DNA from: Boseongicola sp. SB0662_bin_57
Lineage (GTDB): Bacteria > Pseudomonadota > Alphaproteobacteria > Rhodobacterales > Rhodobacteraceae
Reading direction: 5' to 3'
NCBI GenBank assembly: GCA_009839535.1
Contig: VXPN01000317.1
Span: 1 to 13,919, forward strand
DNA: 13,919 nt
This document shows positions 1 through 6,963 of the stretch, piece after piece (the stretch's first letter is position 1; the number at the start of each line of letters is the position of its first letter). The position numbers and the translations under genes are program-made. The notes under the pieces are model-generated. The model was not told the DNA's origin, ran no database searches, and worked only from the letters and a program-made list of their open reading frames with translations.

Positions 1-57
1 CGCTGCGGCAACCGGAATGAACCCGTTGCCATGCAGACTTATGTATACTCGGTAGCG

Positions 58-813
58 CTAGCCGAAGGACTGCAGCACCGGGAAGGTTTCGTTCAGCCAC
101 CAGCTGAAATCGGTGAATTGCCCCGTGAGAAGCAAGAGGCCAACAGTCCAAAGCAGCAGTCCCGTGACCCGCTCGATCTTGTCCATGTTGCGACGCATCC
201 AGGTCATGAAGCCGGTCAGTCTCGGGAAGAACATCGCCACAAGCAGGAACGGGATGCCAAGGCCGGCGGCATAGAACGCGAGAAGCGCAGTGCCGCGCGC
301 CACGTCAGCCTCGCTCGCGGCCAGCGACAGGATGGCGCCCAGTATGGGGCCGATGCAGGGCGTCCAGCCAAAGGCGAATGCCAGTCCCAGAATGTAGGCG
401 CCAAATGCCGACCCGCCCCGGTTGCCTGCGTCAACGCGCATCTCGCGATCCATGAAGCCCAAGCGAAAGATCCCGATGAAATGGGCTCCGAACATCATGA
501 TCACGATCCCCGCAACCGTCACGAACCAGCCCTGGTTGGTCAGGAAGAAGCGTCCGAAGGCGCTGGCGGTAAAGCCGAGGAAGAGAAAAACCGTGGAGAG
601 GCCGAGCACGAAGAAGATGGCCGAATTGCGCACGCGGCGGGTGGCTTGGCCGTTTGCCGCCTGCATCTCGGTTACGGACACCCCGCCCATGTAGGCAAGG
701 TAGGGGGGCACGATGGGCAGGACGCAGGGGCTCAGAAAGGACAGGAAACCGGCTGCCAGCGCAACGAACATCGCTGGCAGGAGGCTAAGGTCGAAGATGT
801 CAATGCCGAACAT
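58..813 (-). CDS. ccdA: Cytochrome c biogenesis protein CcdA (thiol-disulfide transmembrane transporter)
   Basis: The 251-residue product matches the short CcdA/DsbD-gamma family, which moves reducing equivalents from cytoplasmic thioredoxin across the inner membrane to periplasmic thiol proteins used in cytochrome c maturation. About six hydrophobic segments are visible. The two membrane-embedded redox cysteines sit in the family motifs SPCVLPIVPPYL (Cys30) and GWTPCIGPILGA (Cys153). The length is normal for CcdA. The start at 813 is preferred because an AGAGGG ribosome site lies five bases upstream and the family N-terminus begins there; an in-frame start at 855 would add 14 atypical residues. 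The gene is divergent from the TusA-like gene, with 114 bp between them. Family assignment is firm. The physiological partner (CcmG/CcsX or another thiol protein) is not encoded here. Confidence 0.95.
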   Translation of the reverse strand: MFGIDIFDLSLLPAMFVALAAGFLSFLSPCVLPIVPPYLAYMGGVSVTEMQAANGQATRRVRNSAIFFVLGLSTVFLFLGFTASAFGRFFLTNQGWFVTVAGIVIMMFGAHFIGIFRLGFMDREMRVDAGNRGGSAFGAYILGLAFAFGWTPCIGPILGAILSLAASEADVARGTALLAFYAAGLGIPFLLVAMFFPRLTGFMTWMRRNMDKIERVTGLLLWTVGLLLLTGQFTDFSWWLNETFPVLQSFG

Positions 814-927
814 GGATGCCCTCTGGTTCCGAATCCGATAAATAGGGCACAACAATCCCTTCTGCCCAGACGCAGGGGGTCACAACTCGGTGGACAAGCT
901 GAAACATGCCGCGTACCGCTCGCTCCG

Positions 928-1173
928 ATGGAATATGACGAAGAACTCGATGCCTTGGGACTCTTGTGCCCGCTGCCAGTGCTGAAGGCCGCGAAGCGCC
1001 TGCGCGCAATGGCGCCAGGAGCGGTCCTGCGGCTGGTCGTGGACGATCCGGCAGCCGCCGTTGACGTGCCGCATTTCTGCAAGGAGCAAGGGCATGAACT
1101 CCTGAAGTCGGAAGAGCGGGGTGGCCTCCAGATCTACACGATCCGAAAGCCTGGAAGCGACGAGGAGTCCTGA
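928..1173 (+). CDS. TusA/SirA-family sulfur carrier protein
   Basis: This small 81-residue protein has the whole TusA fold signature: an N-terminal strand, then GLLCPLPVLKAAK with Cys14 in the CPxP motif at the start of helix 1, then alternating strands with DDPAAAVDVPHFC, ending in IYTIRKP. Family members carry persulfide sulfur on this cysteine for tRNA thiolation, molybdenum cofactor maturation or sulfur oxidation. Which of these applies here cannot be read from the sequence. The ATG at 928 is chosen because upstream codons in this frame are antisense to ccdA or lack a start in the short divergent spacer. No convincing Shine-Dalgarno sequence is visible, so a leaderless or weakly initiated message is possible. 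Divergence from ccdA suggests a shared thiol or sulfur-relay theme, which is an inference from position only. Confidence 0.88.
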   Translation: MEYDEELDALGLLCPLPVLKAAKRLRAMAPGAVLRLVVDDPAAAVDVPHFCKEQGHELLKSEERGGLQIYTIRKPGSDEES

Positions 1174-1581
1174 TGCTGTCGGCGGCGGACGGGATCGGGC
1201 AAAGCGCTTTGCCAACTTCATGGGATCCTTGCCCTCGCGGCCGCTGAGCTGACGCGCGGCACGGTCTTTCGGAACGCTTCCGGCGCTCGCGACTTTCGCA
1301 GGAAGCGGCCAGAAACGGAGGGCAAGCGGTTGATCCGACCTGCGTTCCGCCATGGCCCACCCTCCTTGCCGTCAATCGGGAGAGGACGTCGAAAGCCGGG
1401 GGAACCAGAAATTGGCGGGCGAACGCATGGCCGTCCGGACCGTCACGGTCCATCGGCGCATCAAGCTGACAGTCTTGAATGGGCTTTCTGATGAACTTCA
1501 GCATGAACGACATGGGCGAATGTGGCCGCTGGGTGCGGGCAGATTGCATCTCAGGACCGAATTTGGAACAAGGGTGCTGCA
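1174..1581. other. 408-bp intergenic region with no recognisable gene
   Basis: This gap separates the TusA-like gene from the alcohol dehydrogenase. Open frames exist on both strands, for example a minus-strand frame beginning at 1353 and running into the tusA 3' end, and a plus-strand frame from 1352 into the dehydrogenase. None shows a family motif, and both overlap real genes out of frame. I see no tRNA, repeat array or clear hairpin with a T-run. The last bases (AAGGG at about 1570-1574) form the ribosome site of the downstream dehydrogenase. The region probably carries that gene's promoter and possibly decayed coding DNA. Confidence 0.5.
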
Positions 1582-2616
1582 ATGCGCGCTGCAGTGGTCA
1601 GAAATTTCAGCGAAGACCTCTCGATCGAGACGGTGTCGGATCCGGCCTGCCCGGATGACGGCGTGGTTTTGCAGGTGGCAGCCTGCGGTGTCTGTCGCTC
1701 CGACTATCACGGATGGGTGGGCAAGCATCCTCGGATCGAGAACGGCTCGATTCTGGGCCATGAATATTGCGGCACCGTGGTCGAGGCAGGGCCGCAAGCA
1801 AGGCACAGGATCGGAGACCGCCTGATCGCCCCCTTCATTCTGGGCTGTGGCAGCTGCCGGGCTTGCCAGACAGGTGTGTCCAACACCTGCGAGCACCAGA
1901 TTGTTCCGGGATTTGGGTGGCCGGGAGCCTACGCCGAATACGTGGCCGCTCCATTTGACCACAATCTCGTTCATCTGCCTGAAACGATGGCGCCTGCTCT
2001 CGCGGCGGGCCTGGGATGTCGGGTTACGACTGCATGGCACGCCTTGACGGACCGCGCCAACGTCAGGGCCGGCGAATGGGTCGCGGTTCACGGCACCGGC
2101 GGCATTGGCCTGGCCACTCTGCTCCTGGCAAAGATGTTGGGCGCGCAAGTGGTCGTCGTTGACGTGGTCGAAGAGAAGTTGGCGCACGCAAGGCGGCACG
2201 GGGCGGATGCGGCCGTAAATGCTGCCGAGACCGACGCTGCCGAGGCAATCCGCGAGATCACTGGAGGCGGGGCGCAGGTCTCGGTCGAGGCCTTGGGGAT
2301 CGAGGCGACCACCAACGCCTCAGTTGAGTGTCTTGCAACCCTTGGCCGGCATGTGCATGTCGGCATGCCCTCAGGCAGCGGGATGCTGCGGGTCAACATG
2401 CGGGCGATTTACGCCAAGCAGCTTTCGTTTTTCGGCACCCGCGGCATGCCGGCGTGGAAATACCCGTCACTGCTTGGGATGATTGAGCGTGGTGACGTGG
2501 ACATCGCTCCGATGCTTGCGCGGGAAATTTCGCTGTCCGACGCCAGTGCGGAACTCAGGGCGATGAGCGGGCCAACTCCGCCCGGCACGGCCGTGATCAC
2601 GGACCTGACGCGGTAG
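1582..2616 (+). CDS. Zinc-dependent medium-chain alcohol dehydrogenase
   Basis: The 344-residue protein is a classic MDR alcohol dehydrogenase. The N-terminal GroES-like domain carries the catalytic zinc ligands Cys38 (CGVCRSD), His60-Glu61 (GHEYCG) and Cys146. The structural zinc lobe has four cysteines, Cys89, Cys92, Cys95 and Cys103, in the usual CxxCxxCx7C spacing. The Rossmann motif GTGGIGLA is at 171-178, and Asp194 at the end of the next strand favours NAD over NADP. The start at ATG 1582 is preceded by AAGGG at seven bases; the frame stays open further upstream but those residues are not family-like. The alcohol substrate cannot be told from sequence. The gene lies 224 bp upstream of the Sdh-like operon in the same direction. 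It may feed that pathway, but the long spacer suggests its own transcription unit. Confidence 0.9.
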   Translation: MRAAVVRNFSEDLSIETVSDPACPDDGVVLQVAACGVCRSDYHGWVGKHPRIENGSILGHEYCGTVVEAGPQARHRIGDRLIAPFILGCGSCRACQTGVSNTCEHQIVPGFGWPGAYAEYVAAPFDHNLVHLPETMAPALAAGLGCRVTTAWHALTDRANVRAGEWVAVHGTGGIGLATLLLAKMLGAQVVVVDVVEEKLAHARRHGADAAVNAAETDAAEAIREITGGGAQVSVEALGIEATTNASVECLATLGRHVHVGMPSGSGMLRVNMRAIYAKQLSFFGTRGMPAWKYPSLLGMIERGDVDIAPMLAREISLSDASAELRAMSGPTPPGTAVITDLTR

Positions 2617-2840
2617 GCGCCACTCGTTCACTCGATGCCACAGGAGCGATCGGCGCCCCCAGGGCCTGGCGCGACCAAGGGCTTGAAAGCCGGAGTCGCA
2701 ATGCCTTCGAAAGTGCTCCAGCAAGGGACAACCTGTAATCATTTCTTACGAAAAAGTAAAGAATTTATCGCGTTCATGAAGCAAGCCTGTCGATTATGCT
2801 CTGTCGCGGAACTTGTTGTGCATGGGCGATCCAGGCGGAA
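2617..2840 (+). promoter_or_regulatory. Leader and probable promoter region of the Sdh-like/hydratase operon
   Basis: This 224-bp gap before the operon has no gene. Its second half turns A/T-rich, unlike the flanking coding DNA, as expected of a promoter. An imperfect dyad, CTTAC-GAAAAA-GTAAAG, spans 2745-2761 and could be an operator. GTAA and CTTAC words also occur upstream of the TRAP genes (8579-8583 and 8608-8612), so one regulator might act at both sites. No convincing -35/-10 pair could be fixed by eye. The AGGCGGA sequence at 2833-2839 is a ribosome site placed close to the ATG at 2841. The first part contains a GC-rich hairpin (GCGCC/GGCGC, 2653-2672) without a T-run. Confidence 0.4.
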
Positions 2841-3563
2841 ATGACCTCGAAATTTCTCAAGGTGACAATCGAGCGCGGGGCTGACGCGAAGAACGCGCAG
2901 CAGGTGTTCGACGTGCCTGCCCACGAAAGCCAGACCGTGCTCGACGTCGTGTCTTGGGTGCAGCAATTTGCCGATCCCACCCTGAGCTACAGGTTTGCCT
3001 GTCGGGTCGGGATGTGCGGCTCTTGCGCGATGATGGTGAATGGCGTGCCTCGCTGGACGTGCCGAACGCACATCTCGAAAGTCCTCGACGGCAATTCGGT
3101 CACGATCGGACCCTTGCGCAATTTGCCGATAATAAAGGACTTGGTCGTGGACATGGACCCGTTTTTTGACAAATGGGTCGCGGCTGAAGGCATGCATCAT
3201 GGCGGGCTGACCCGAGACGATCCCGTTGCGTTGGTGGACGAGACGAGCGCGGCGCGGATCGAGGCGAATGCCGGGATCGAATGCATCAACTGCTCGGTCT
3301 GCCATGCTGCCTGCGATACGGTGGCCGGCAATCCGGAGTATCTTGGCCCGGCGGCGCTGCAACGGGCCTGGACCTTGCTGAACGACGCCAGGGACGAAGG
3401 GCGCGAAGCCGTTCTGGACGCGGTCTCTGGCAAAGGCGGGTGCCACAACTGCCACTCGATGGGATCCTGCACGGCCTATTGCCCGAGCGGGCTCGACCCG
3501 ATGTCGGCCATTGCAGGGTTGAAGCGCGAGACCACCAAGTCGTTCCTGGAAAGGGTGCGCTGA
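2841..3563 (+). CDS. Succinate dehydrogenase/fumarate reductase-like iron-sulfur subunit
   Basis: This 240-residue protein is the electron-transfer subunit of an Sdh/Frd-family complex, carrying electrons from the flavoprotein to the membrane quinone site. The N-terminal plant-ferredoxin-like domain has the [2Fe-2S] ligands Cys54, Cys59, Cys62 and Cys74 (CRVGMCGSC...C). The C-terminal domain has CINCSVCHAAC (Cys148, 151, 154, 158) and CHSMGSCTAYCP (Cys204, 210, 214), which supply the [4Fe-4S] and [3Fe-4S] clusters as in SdhB. All expected ligands are present, so a full three-cluster chain is likely. ATG 2841 is favoured over an in-frame ATG at 2796 because it has a nearby AGGCGGA and matches the family N-terminus. 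Its stop overlaps the next start by one base. It is sdhB-like but is probably not the housekeeping sdhB, given its gene neighbours and operon order. Confidence 0.92.
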   Translation: MTSKFLKVTIERGADAKNAQQVFDVPAHESQTVLDVVSWVQQFADPTLSYRFACRVGMCGSCAMMVNGVPRWTCRTHISKVLDGNSVTIGPLRNLPIIKDLVVDMDPFFDKWVAAEGMHHGGLTRDDPVALVDETSAARIEANAGIECINCSVCHAACDTVAGNPEYLGPAALQRAWTLLNDARDEGREAVLDAVSGKGGCHNCHSMGSCTAYCPSGLDPMSAIAGLKRETTKSFLERVR

Positions 3564-3895
3564 TGTTGAGTCTGCGTCTCTATCTTCTGCAAAGGATCAC
3601 GGCGCTTTTGATGGCGCCCTTGGTGCTCGGGCACCTGGCGGTGATAGTCTATGCGACCCAGGGCGGTCTGAGCGCGGCGGAGATCCTCGGCCGCACGCAC
3701 GGGTCCGTCCCATGGCTCCTGTTTTACGGCACCTTCGTTTTCGCCGTGTCGATCCATGCAGCCATAGGCGTGCGTGCGATCGTCCACGAGTGGGCTGGCC
3801 TGAAAGGCGTTGTTCTGGAAGTGGTCATGTGGGCCACGGGCTTTGGGCTCTTTGCACTGGGGGCACGCGCCGTCTGGGCCGTGACCTTTGCATGA
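3563..3895 (+). CDS. Sdh-like membrane anchor subunit 1
   Basis: The 110-residue hydrophobic protein has three likely transmembrane helices at about 9-31, 50-72 and 82-105, which is the normal architecture for SdhC/SdhD-type cytochrome b anchors. His24 in helix 1 and the pattern HAAIGVRAIVHEW (His65, Arg71, His75) in helix 2 resemble the HxxxGIR signature in which the histidine ligates heme b and the arginine lies near the quinone or heme propionate. The start overlaps the iron-sulfur subunit stop by one base (TGATG), and its own stop overlaps the next ATG by four, indicating translational coupling. Anchors diverge quickly, so the assignment rests on topology, histidines and operon position. 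Whether it binds heme is inferred. Confidence 0.83.
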   Translation: MLSLRLYLLQRITALLMAPLVLGHLAVIVYATQGGLSAAEILGRTHGSVPWLLFYGTFVFAVSIHAAIGVRAIVHEWAGLKGVVLEVVMWATGFGLFALGARAVWAVTFA

Positions 3896-4245
3896 ACGCC
3901 GCGAAAGGCATTGCCTCGCGCGCCCATCCACTGTGGCTTGCCTATGTCCTGCACCGGCTTTCGGGCATCGCATTGGCGGTGTTTCTGCCCTTTCATTTCT
4001 GGGTGCTTGCCATGGCGGTGACGGCTCCCGCGCGCCTCGACGCATTCCTGGCAATGACAGGGGCGGGTGTGGTCAAGCTGGCAGAGTTCGGCCTGGTCTT
4101 CCTGCTCGCCGTGCACATGTTCGGCGGCCTGCGCCTGATGGCGTTGGAATGGCTCCCATGGCGCCCCTCGCAAAAGACCTTGGCCGCCGGAGTCGCGGCG
4201 GCATCGTTCTTGATCGCAGCTCTATTCTTGCTGAAGGCCGTGTGA
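3892..4245 (+). CDS. Sdh-like membrane anchor subunit 2
   Basis: This 117-residue protein has helices at about 19-42, 62-84 and 96-115. It carries the SdhC-family signature HRLSGIAL (His21-Arg22, Ser24) at the start of helix 1, where Ser and Arg commonly line the quinone site. In helix 2 it has HMFGGLRLMALEW, with His75 as the candidate axial heme ligand. It is therefore the more SdhC-like of the two anchors. Together they should form the six-helix membrane domain that hands electrons to quinone. The ATGA overlap with the preceding gene and a one-base gap to the flavoprotein gene support a single complex. Naming the two proteins C and D would be arbitrary. Confidence 0.85.
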   Translation: MNAAKGIASRAHPLWLAYVLHRLSGIALAVFLPFHFWVLAMAVTAPARLDAFLAMTGAGVVKLAEFGLVFLLAVHMFGGLRLMALEWLPWRPSQKTLAAGVAAASFLIAALFLLKAV

Positions 4246-4246
4246 G

Positions 4247-6004
4247 ATGCGCATCTCTGACATTGAACGGCATGACACTGACATCTTGATCCTCGGTGCC
4301 GGCGGCGCGGGGTTGTTCGCGGCGCTTCACGCTCAGCAAAGCGCGCCCGACGGCACAAGGATCACGATCGCCGTCAAGGGCCTGATCGGCAAATGCGGAT
4401 GCACGCGCATGGTCCAGGGCGGCTACAATGTCGCACTTGGCAGCGGTGACACGGTCGAGCGGCACTTCATGGACACGATCCACGGCGGCACATGGCTGCC
4501 CGACCAGGACATGGCCTGGCGCTTGTGCGAGCGGGCGGTGGTGCGCATTCGAGAGCTGGAAAACGAGATCGGCTGTTTCTTTGACCGCAATCCGGATGGC
4601 TCGCTGCACCAAAAGGCCTTTGCCGGACAGACTGCCGACCGGACCGTGCACAAGGGCGACCTTACCGGCATCGAGATCATCAACCGCCTGATGGAAAAGG
4701 TGCTCGCAAGCGGCGCCGAAAGGCTGCAGGAGCATCGCGCCGTCGGGCTGGTCCCGACAAGGGATGGCGCATCCCTCGCCGGCGTCCTGATGATCGACAT
4801 GCGCTCCGGCCAGTTCCGGCTGGTTCGCGCCAGGACCGTGCTGATGGCCACCGGCGGCGGCCCGACCATGTACAAGTACCACACGCCGTCCGGCGACAAG
4901 ACCATGGATGGCCTGGCGATGGCCCTGCGGGCGGGGCTGCCGCTTCGCGACATGGAGATGGTGCAATTCCATCCCACGGGACTCTTGGCGGGAGATCACA
5001 CCCGGATGACCGGCACCGTGCTGGAGGAAGGGTTGCGCGGCGCGGGCGGTCGGCTGATCAACCACGCAGGCCAGCGGTTCATGTTTGACTATGACGCCAA
5101 GGGCGAGCGCGCCACCCGTGACGTTGTCAGCCGCGGCATCTATTCCGAGATGCGCAAGAACGACAATCCGGGCGAGAATGGCGTCTTCATCTCGATGTCC
5201 CATCTGGGGCAGGAGAATGTCCGTCAGAAATTCAAGGGCATGGTCAAACGCTGTGCGGACTGCGGATTTGACCTGGCCGCCGGCCGGGTCGAGATTGTGC
5301 CGACCGCACACTATTTCATGGGTGGTGTGGTGGTGGACGTGAACACGCGTACCGAGATGGAGGGGCTTTATGTCGCCGGTGAGGATGCGGGCGGCGCACA
5401 TGGCTCGAACCGGTTGGGAGGCAACGGGGTGGCGAACTCGACCGTTTACGGCGGAATCGCGGGCGACACCATGGGAGCGGACGCTCCCGGCATGACGCTG
5501 CGCGATCCCGATGAAGACGTTCTGGCAGCTGAAGTGGATCGCGCGATCCATCCGCTCAGCCGCAAGCCCGATCTTGTCCTGCCCCTTCGGCAGAAGCTCC
5601 AAGACCTGATGTGGGATGATGTCGGCGTGATGCGGACCGAAACGGGGATGAGACGCGGTCTTGCCGGAATCGCCGAGACTTCAGGAGCATTGATGAACGT
5701 GGGTGTCACGGGAGACAATCTTGCCTTCAACCTAACCTGGCACGACTGGCTGAACCTGCGCTCGCTCTGCGACATCTCCGAGGTGATTGCCAAGGCCGGA
5801 CTCGCCCGCGAAAACTCTCGCGGTGCGCACTTTCGCGAAGATCACCCCGATCCGGGCGCAATGGAGGACAGCGAGTTCACCGTGGCGCGCCTCAAGGACG
5901 GAATGGTGGAAGTGACCCGTGAACCCGTCCAGTTCTCCATTGTGCGCCCGGGCGAGACCGTCTTGCCCGATGGCGCACCCGAAACATTGGTGGCCGCGCA
6001 ATGA
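4247..6004 (+). CDS. Divergent succinate dehydrogenase/fumarate reductase-like flavoprotein subunit
   Basis: The 585-residue catalytic subunit has the FAD-binding GAGGAG motif at 17-22 and the Sdh/Frd/NadB capping and active-site motifs: QFHPTG (His242), DVVSRG (Arg296, the catalytic-acid position), VPTAHYFMGG (His355) and HGSNRLGGN (Arg389). Two positions depart from Sdh/Frd. The RSHT motif that links FAD through histidine reads CGCT, putting Cys52 at the histidine position. The TEGxRGEGG substrate motif reads EEGLRGAGG, with Glu260 in place of the carboxylate-binding Thr. The enzyme should oxidise or reduce a succinate/fumarate-like pair, but probably not with plain succinate as the main substrate, and with FAD held non-covalently or differently. 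L-aspartate oxidase is unlikely because iron-sulfur and anchor partners are co-encoded. The stop overlaps the next ATG by four bases. Confidence 0.88.
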   Translation: MRISDIERHDTDILILGAGGAGLFAALHAQQSAPDGTRITIAVKGLIGKCGCTRMVQGGYNVALGSGDTVERHFMDTIHGGTWLPDQDMAWRLCERAVVRIRELENEIGCFFDRNPDGSLHQKAFAGQTADRTVHKGDLTGIEIINRLMEKVLASGAERLQEHRAVGLVPTRDGASLAGVLMIDMRSGQFRLVRARTVLMATGGGPTMYKYHTPSGDKTMDGLAMALRAGLPLRDMEMVQFHPTGLLAGDHTRMTGTVLEEGLRGAGGRLINHAGQRFMFDYDAKGERATRDVVSRGIYSEMRKNDNPGENGVFISMSHLGQENVRQKFKGMVKRCADCGFDLAAGRVEIVPTAHYFMGGVVVDVNTRTEMEGLYVAGEDAGGAHGSNRLGGNGVANSTVYGGIAGDTMGADAPGMTLRDPDEDVLAAEVDRAIHPLSRKPDLVLPLRQKLQDLMWDDVGVMRTETGMRRGLAGIAETSGALMNVGVTGDNLAFNLTWHDWLNLRSLCDISEVIAKAGLARENSRGAHFREDHPDPGAMEDSEFTVARLKDGMVEVTREPVQFSIVRPGETVLPDGAPETLVAAQ

Positions 6005-6963
6005 TTCCAGTCCAACTGATCCAGGAAACTGCCGAGGCCTTGATGGACAAGGCGGCAATTGAAATTCCCCAGGACTATCTGGACGGGCTTCGGGCCGCCG
6101 CCGAAACAGAAGATGGCGACCTGTCGTCCTTTGTCCTGAAGGCGATGCTCGAGAACTACGAGGTCGCGAAGGAAGACCGCCGTGCCATGTGTGGCGATAC
6201 TGGCGTGCCAAGATGGTTTGTGAAGCTTGGCAATGAGACGCAAGTCGAGGGCGGCATGGTCGCCTTGGAAGCCGCCCTGCGTCGGGCGACGGCCAATTCC
6301 ACCAACGACGTGCCCTTGCGCCCAAACCGTGTGCATCCGCTTTGGCGCACGGATCACAACAACAATGTGGGCATTGGCGCACCGGAGATCGAGTACGGGT
6401 TTGAGCCCGAGCCTGAAGGCGAATGGATCGACCTGATCACCGTTCACAAAGGCGGCCTGTTCGGAACGGACTATCGAATGCTCTTTCCGTCGGACGGCAT
6501 TCAGGGGATCAGGCGGTTTTACCTCGACAGCCTCATGGCATTCGGCAAGCGCGGCCTCGCATGCCAGCCTGCGATCATCGGCATCGGCCTCGGCGGATCC
6601 AAGGACATCTGCATGACCCTGGGCAAGCGGGCCTCGACCCTGCGCGTGGTTGGCAGCCGAAATTCCGACGCGCGCATCGCGGAACTTGAGGATGAGTTCA
6701 AGGAGCTTGGCAATTCGATCGGCATGGGGGCGATGGGCTTTGTCGGCAAGAACATGGTCGTCGATTGCAACATTGAGGTTGGCTATTGCCATACGGGCGG
6801 CATGCCAATGTCGGTGCATGCCTTCTGCCTGTCCTCCCGTCGCGCGGTCGCGCGCGTTCATGCCGACGGCCGAGTGGCGTACCGAACGGACCCTGATTGG
6901 TTCACGGACTACCAACGCCGCGAGACGATTGACTGGGCACCCGTCATGGAGGCGGCGGAATGA
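6001..6963 (+). CDS. Class I fumarate hydratase-type dehydratase, alpha subunit
   Basis: The 320-residue protein matches the alpha subunit of two-subunit iron-sulfur hydratases (fumarase, L-tartrate dehydratase and mesaconase types). Conserved parts are CGDTGVP (Cys64, with Asp66), ACQPAIIGIGLGGS (Cys188) and HTGGMPMSVHAFC (Cys276); the three cysteines fit the [4Fe-4S] ligands. The usual KGGGSENK loop is replaced by KGGLFGTDYRML at 150-161, and the common CQDTG reads CGDTG. I infer that the enzyme hydrates a fumarate-like product of the preceding flavoprotein, or works in reverse, with altered specificity. The ATG overlaps the flavoprotein stop by four bases, and the beta gene overlaps this stop the same way. 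Tartrate dehydratase is a possible alternative, but the oxidoreductase partner argues for a two-step succinate-like route. Confidence 0.86.
   Translation: MIPVQLIQETAEALMDKAAIEIPQDYLDGLRAAAETEDGDLSSFVLKAMLENYEVAKEDRRAMCGDTGVPRWFVKLGNETQVEGGMVALEAALRRATANSTNDVPLRPNRVHPLWRTDHNNNVGIGAPEIEYGFEPEPEGEWIDLITVHKGGLFGTDYRMLFPSDGIQGIRRFYLDSLMAFGKRGLACQPAIIGIGLGGSKDICMTLGKRASTLRVVGSRNSDARIAELEDEFKELGNSIGMGAMGFVGKNMVVDCNIEVGYCHTGGMPMSVHAFCLSSRRAVARVHADGRVAYRTDPDWFTDYQRRETIDWAPVMEAAE

Noticed and set aside
31..927. Long open frame upstream of and in phase with the TusA-like gene
   Set aside because: It is antisense to ccdA, with low-complexity charged composition. The family homology begins only at the ATG at 928.
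800..1582. Minus-strand frame covering the 1174-1581 gap
   Set aside because: It overlaps the whole TusA-like gene and the ccdA start region, and its translation has no family features.
2653..2672. GCGCC/GGCGC hairpin as a terminator of the alcohol dehydrogenase gene
   Set aside because: The stem is only five pairs and no T-run follows.
4073..5602. 509-codon minus-strand open frame
   Set aside because: It lies opposite the anchor and flavoprotein genes, whose motifs are unmistakable. The minus-strand product shows no family motif, and long shadow frames are expected in GC-rich DNA.
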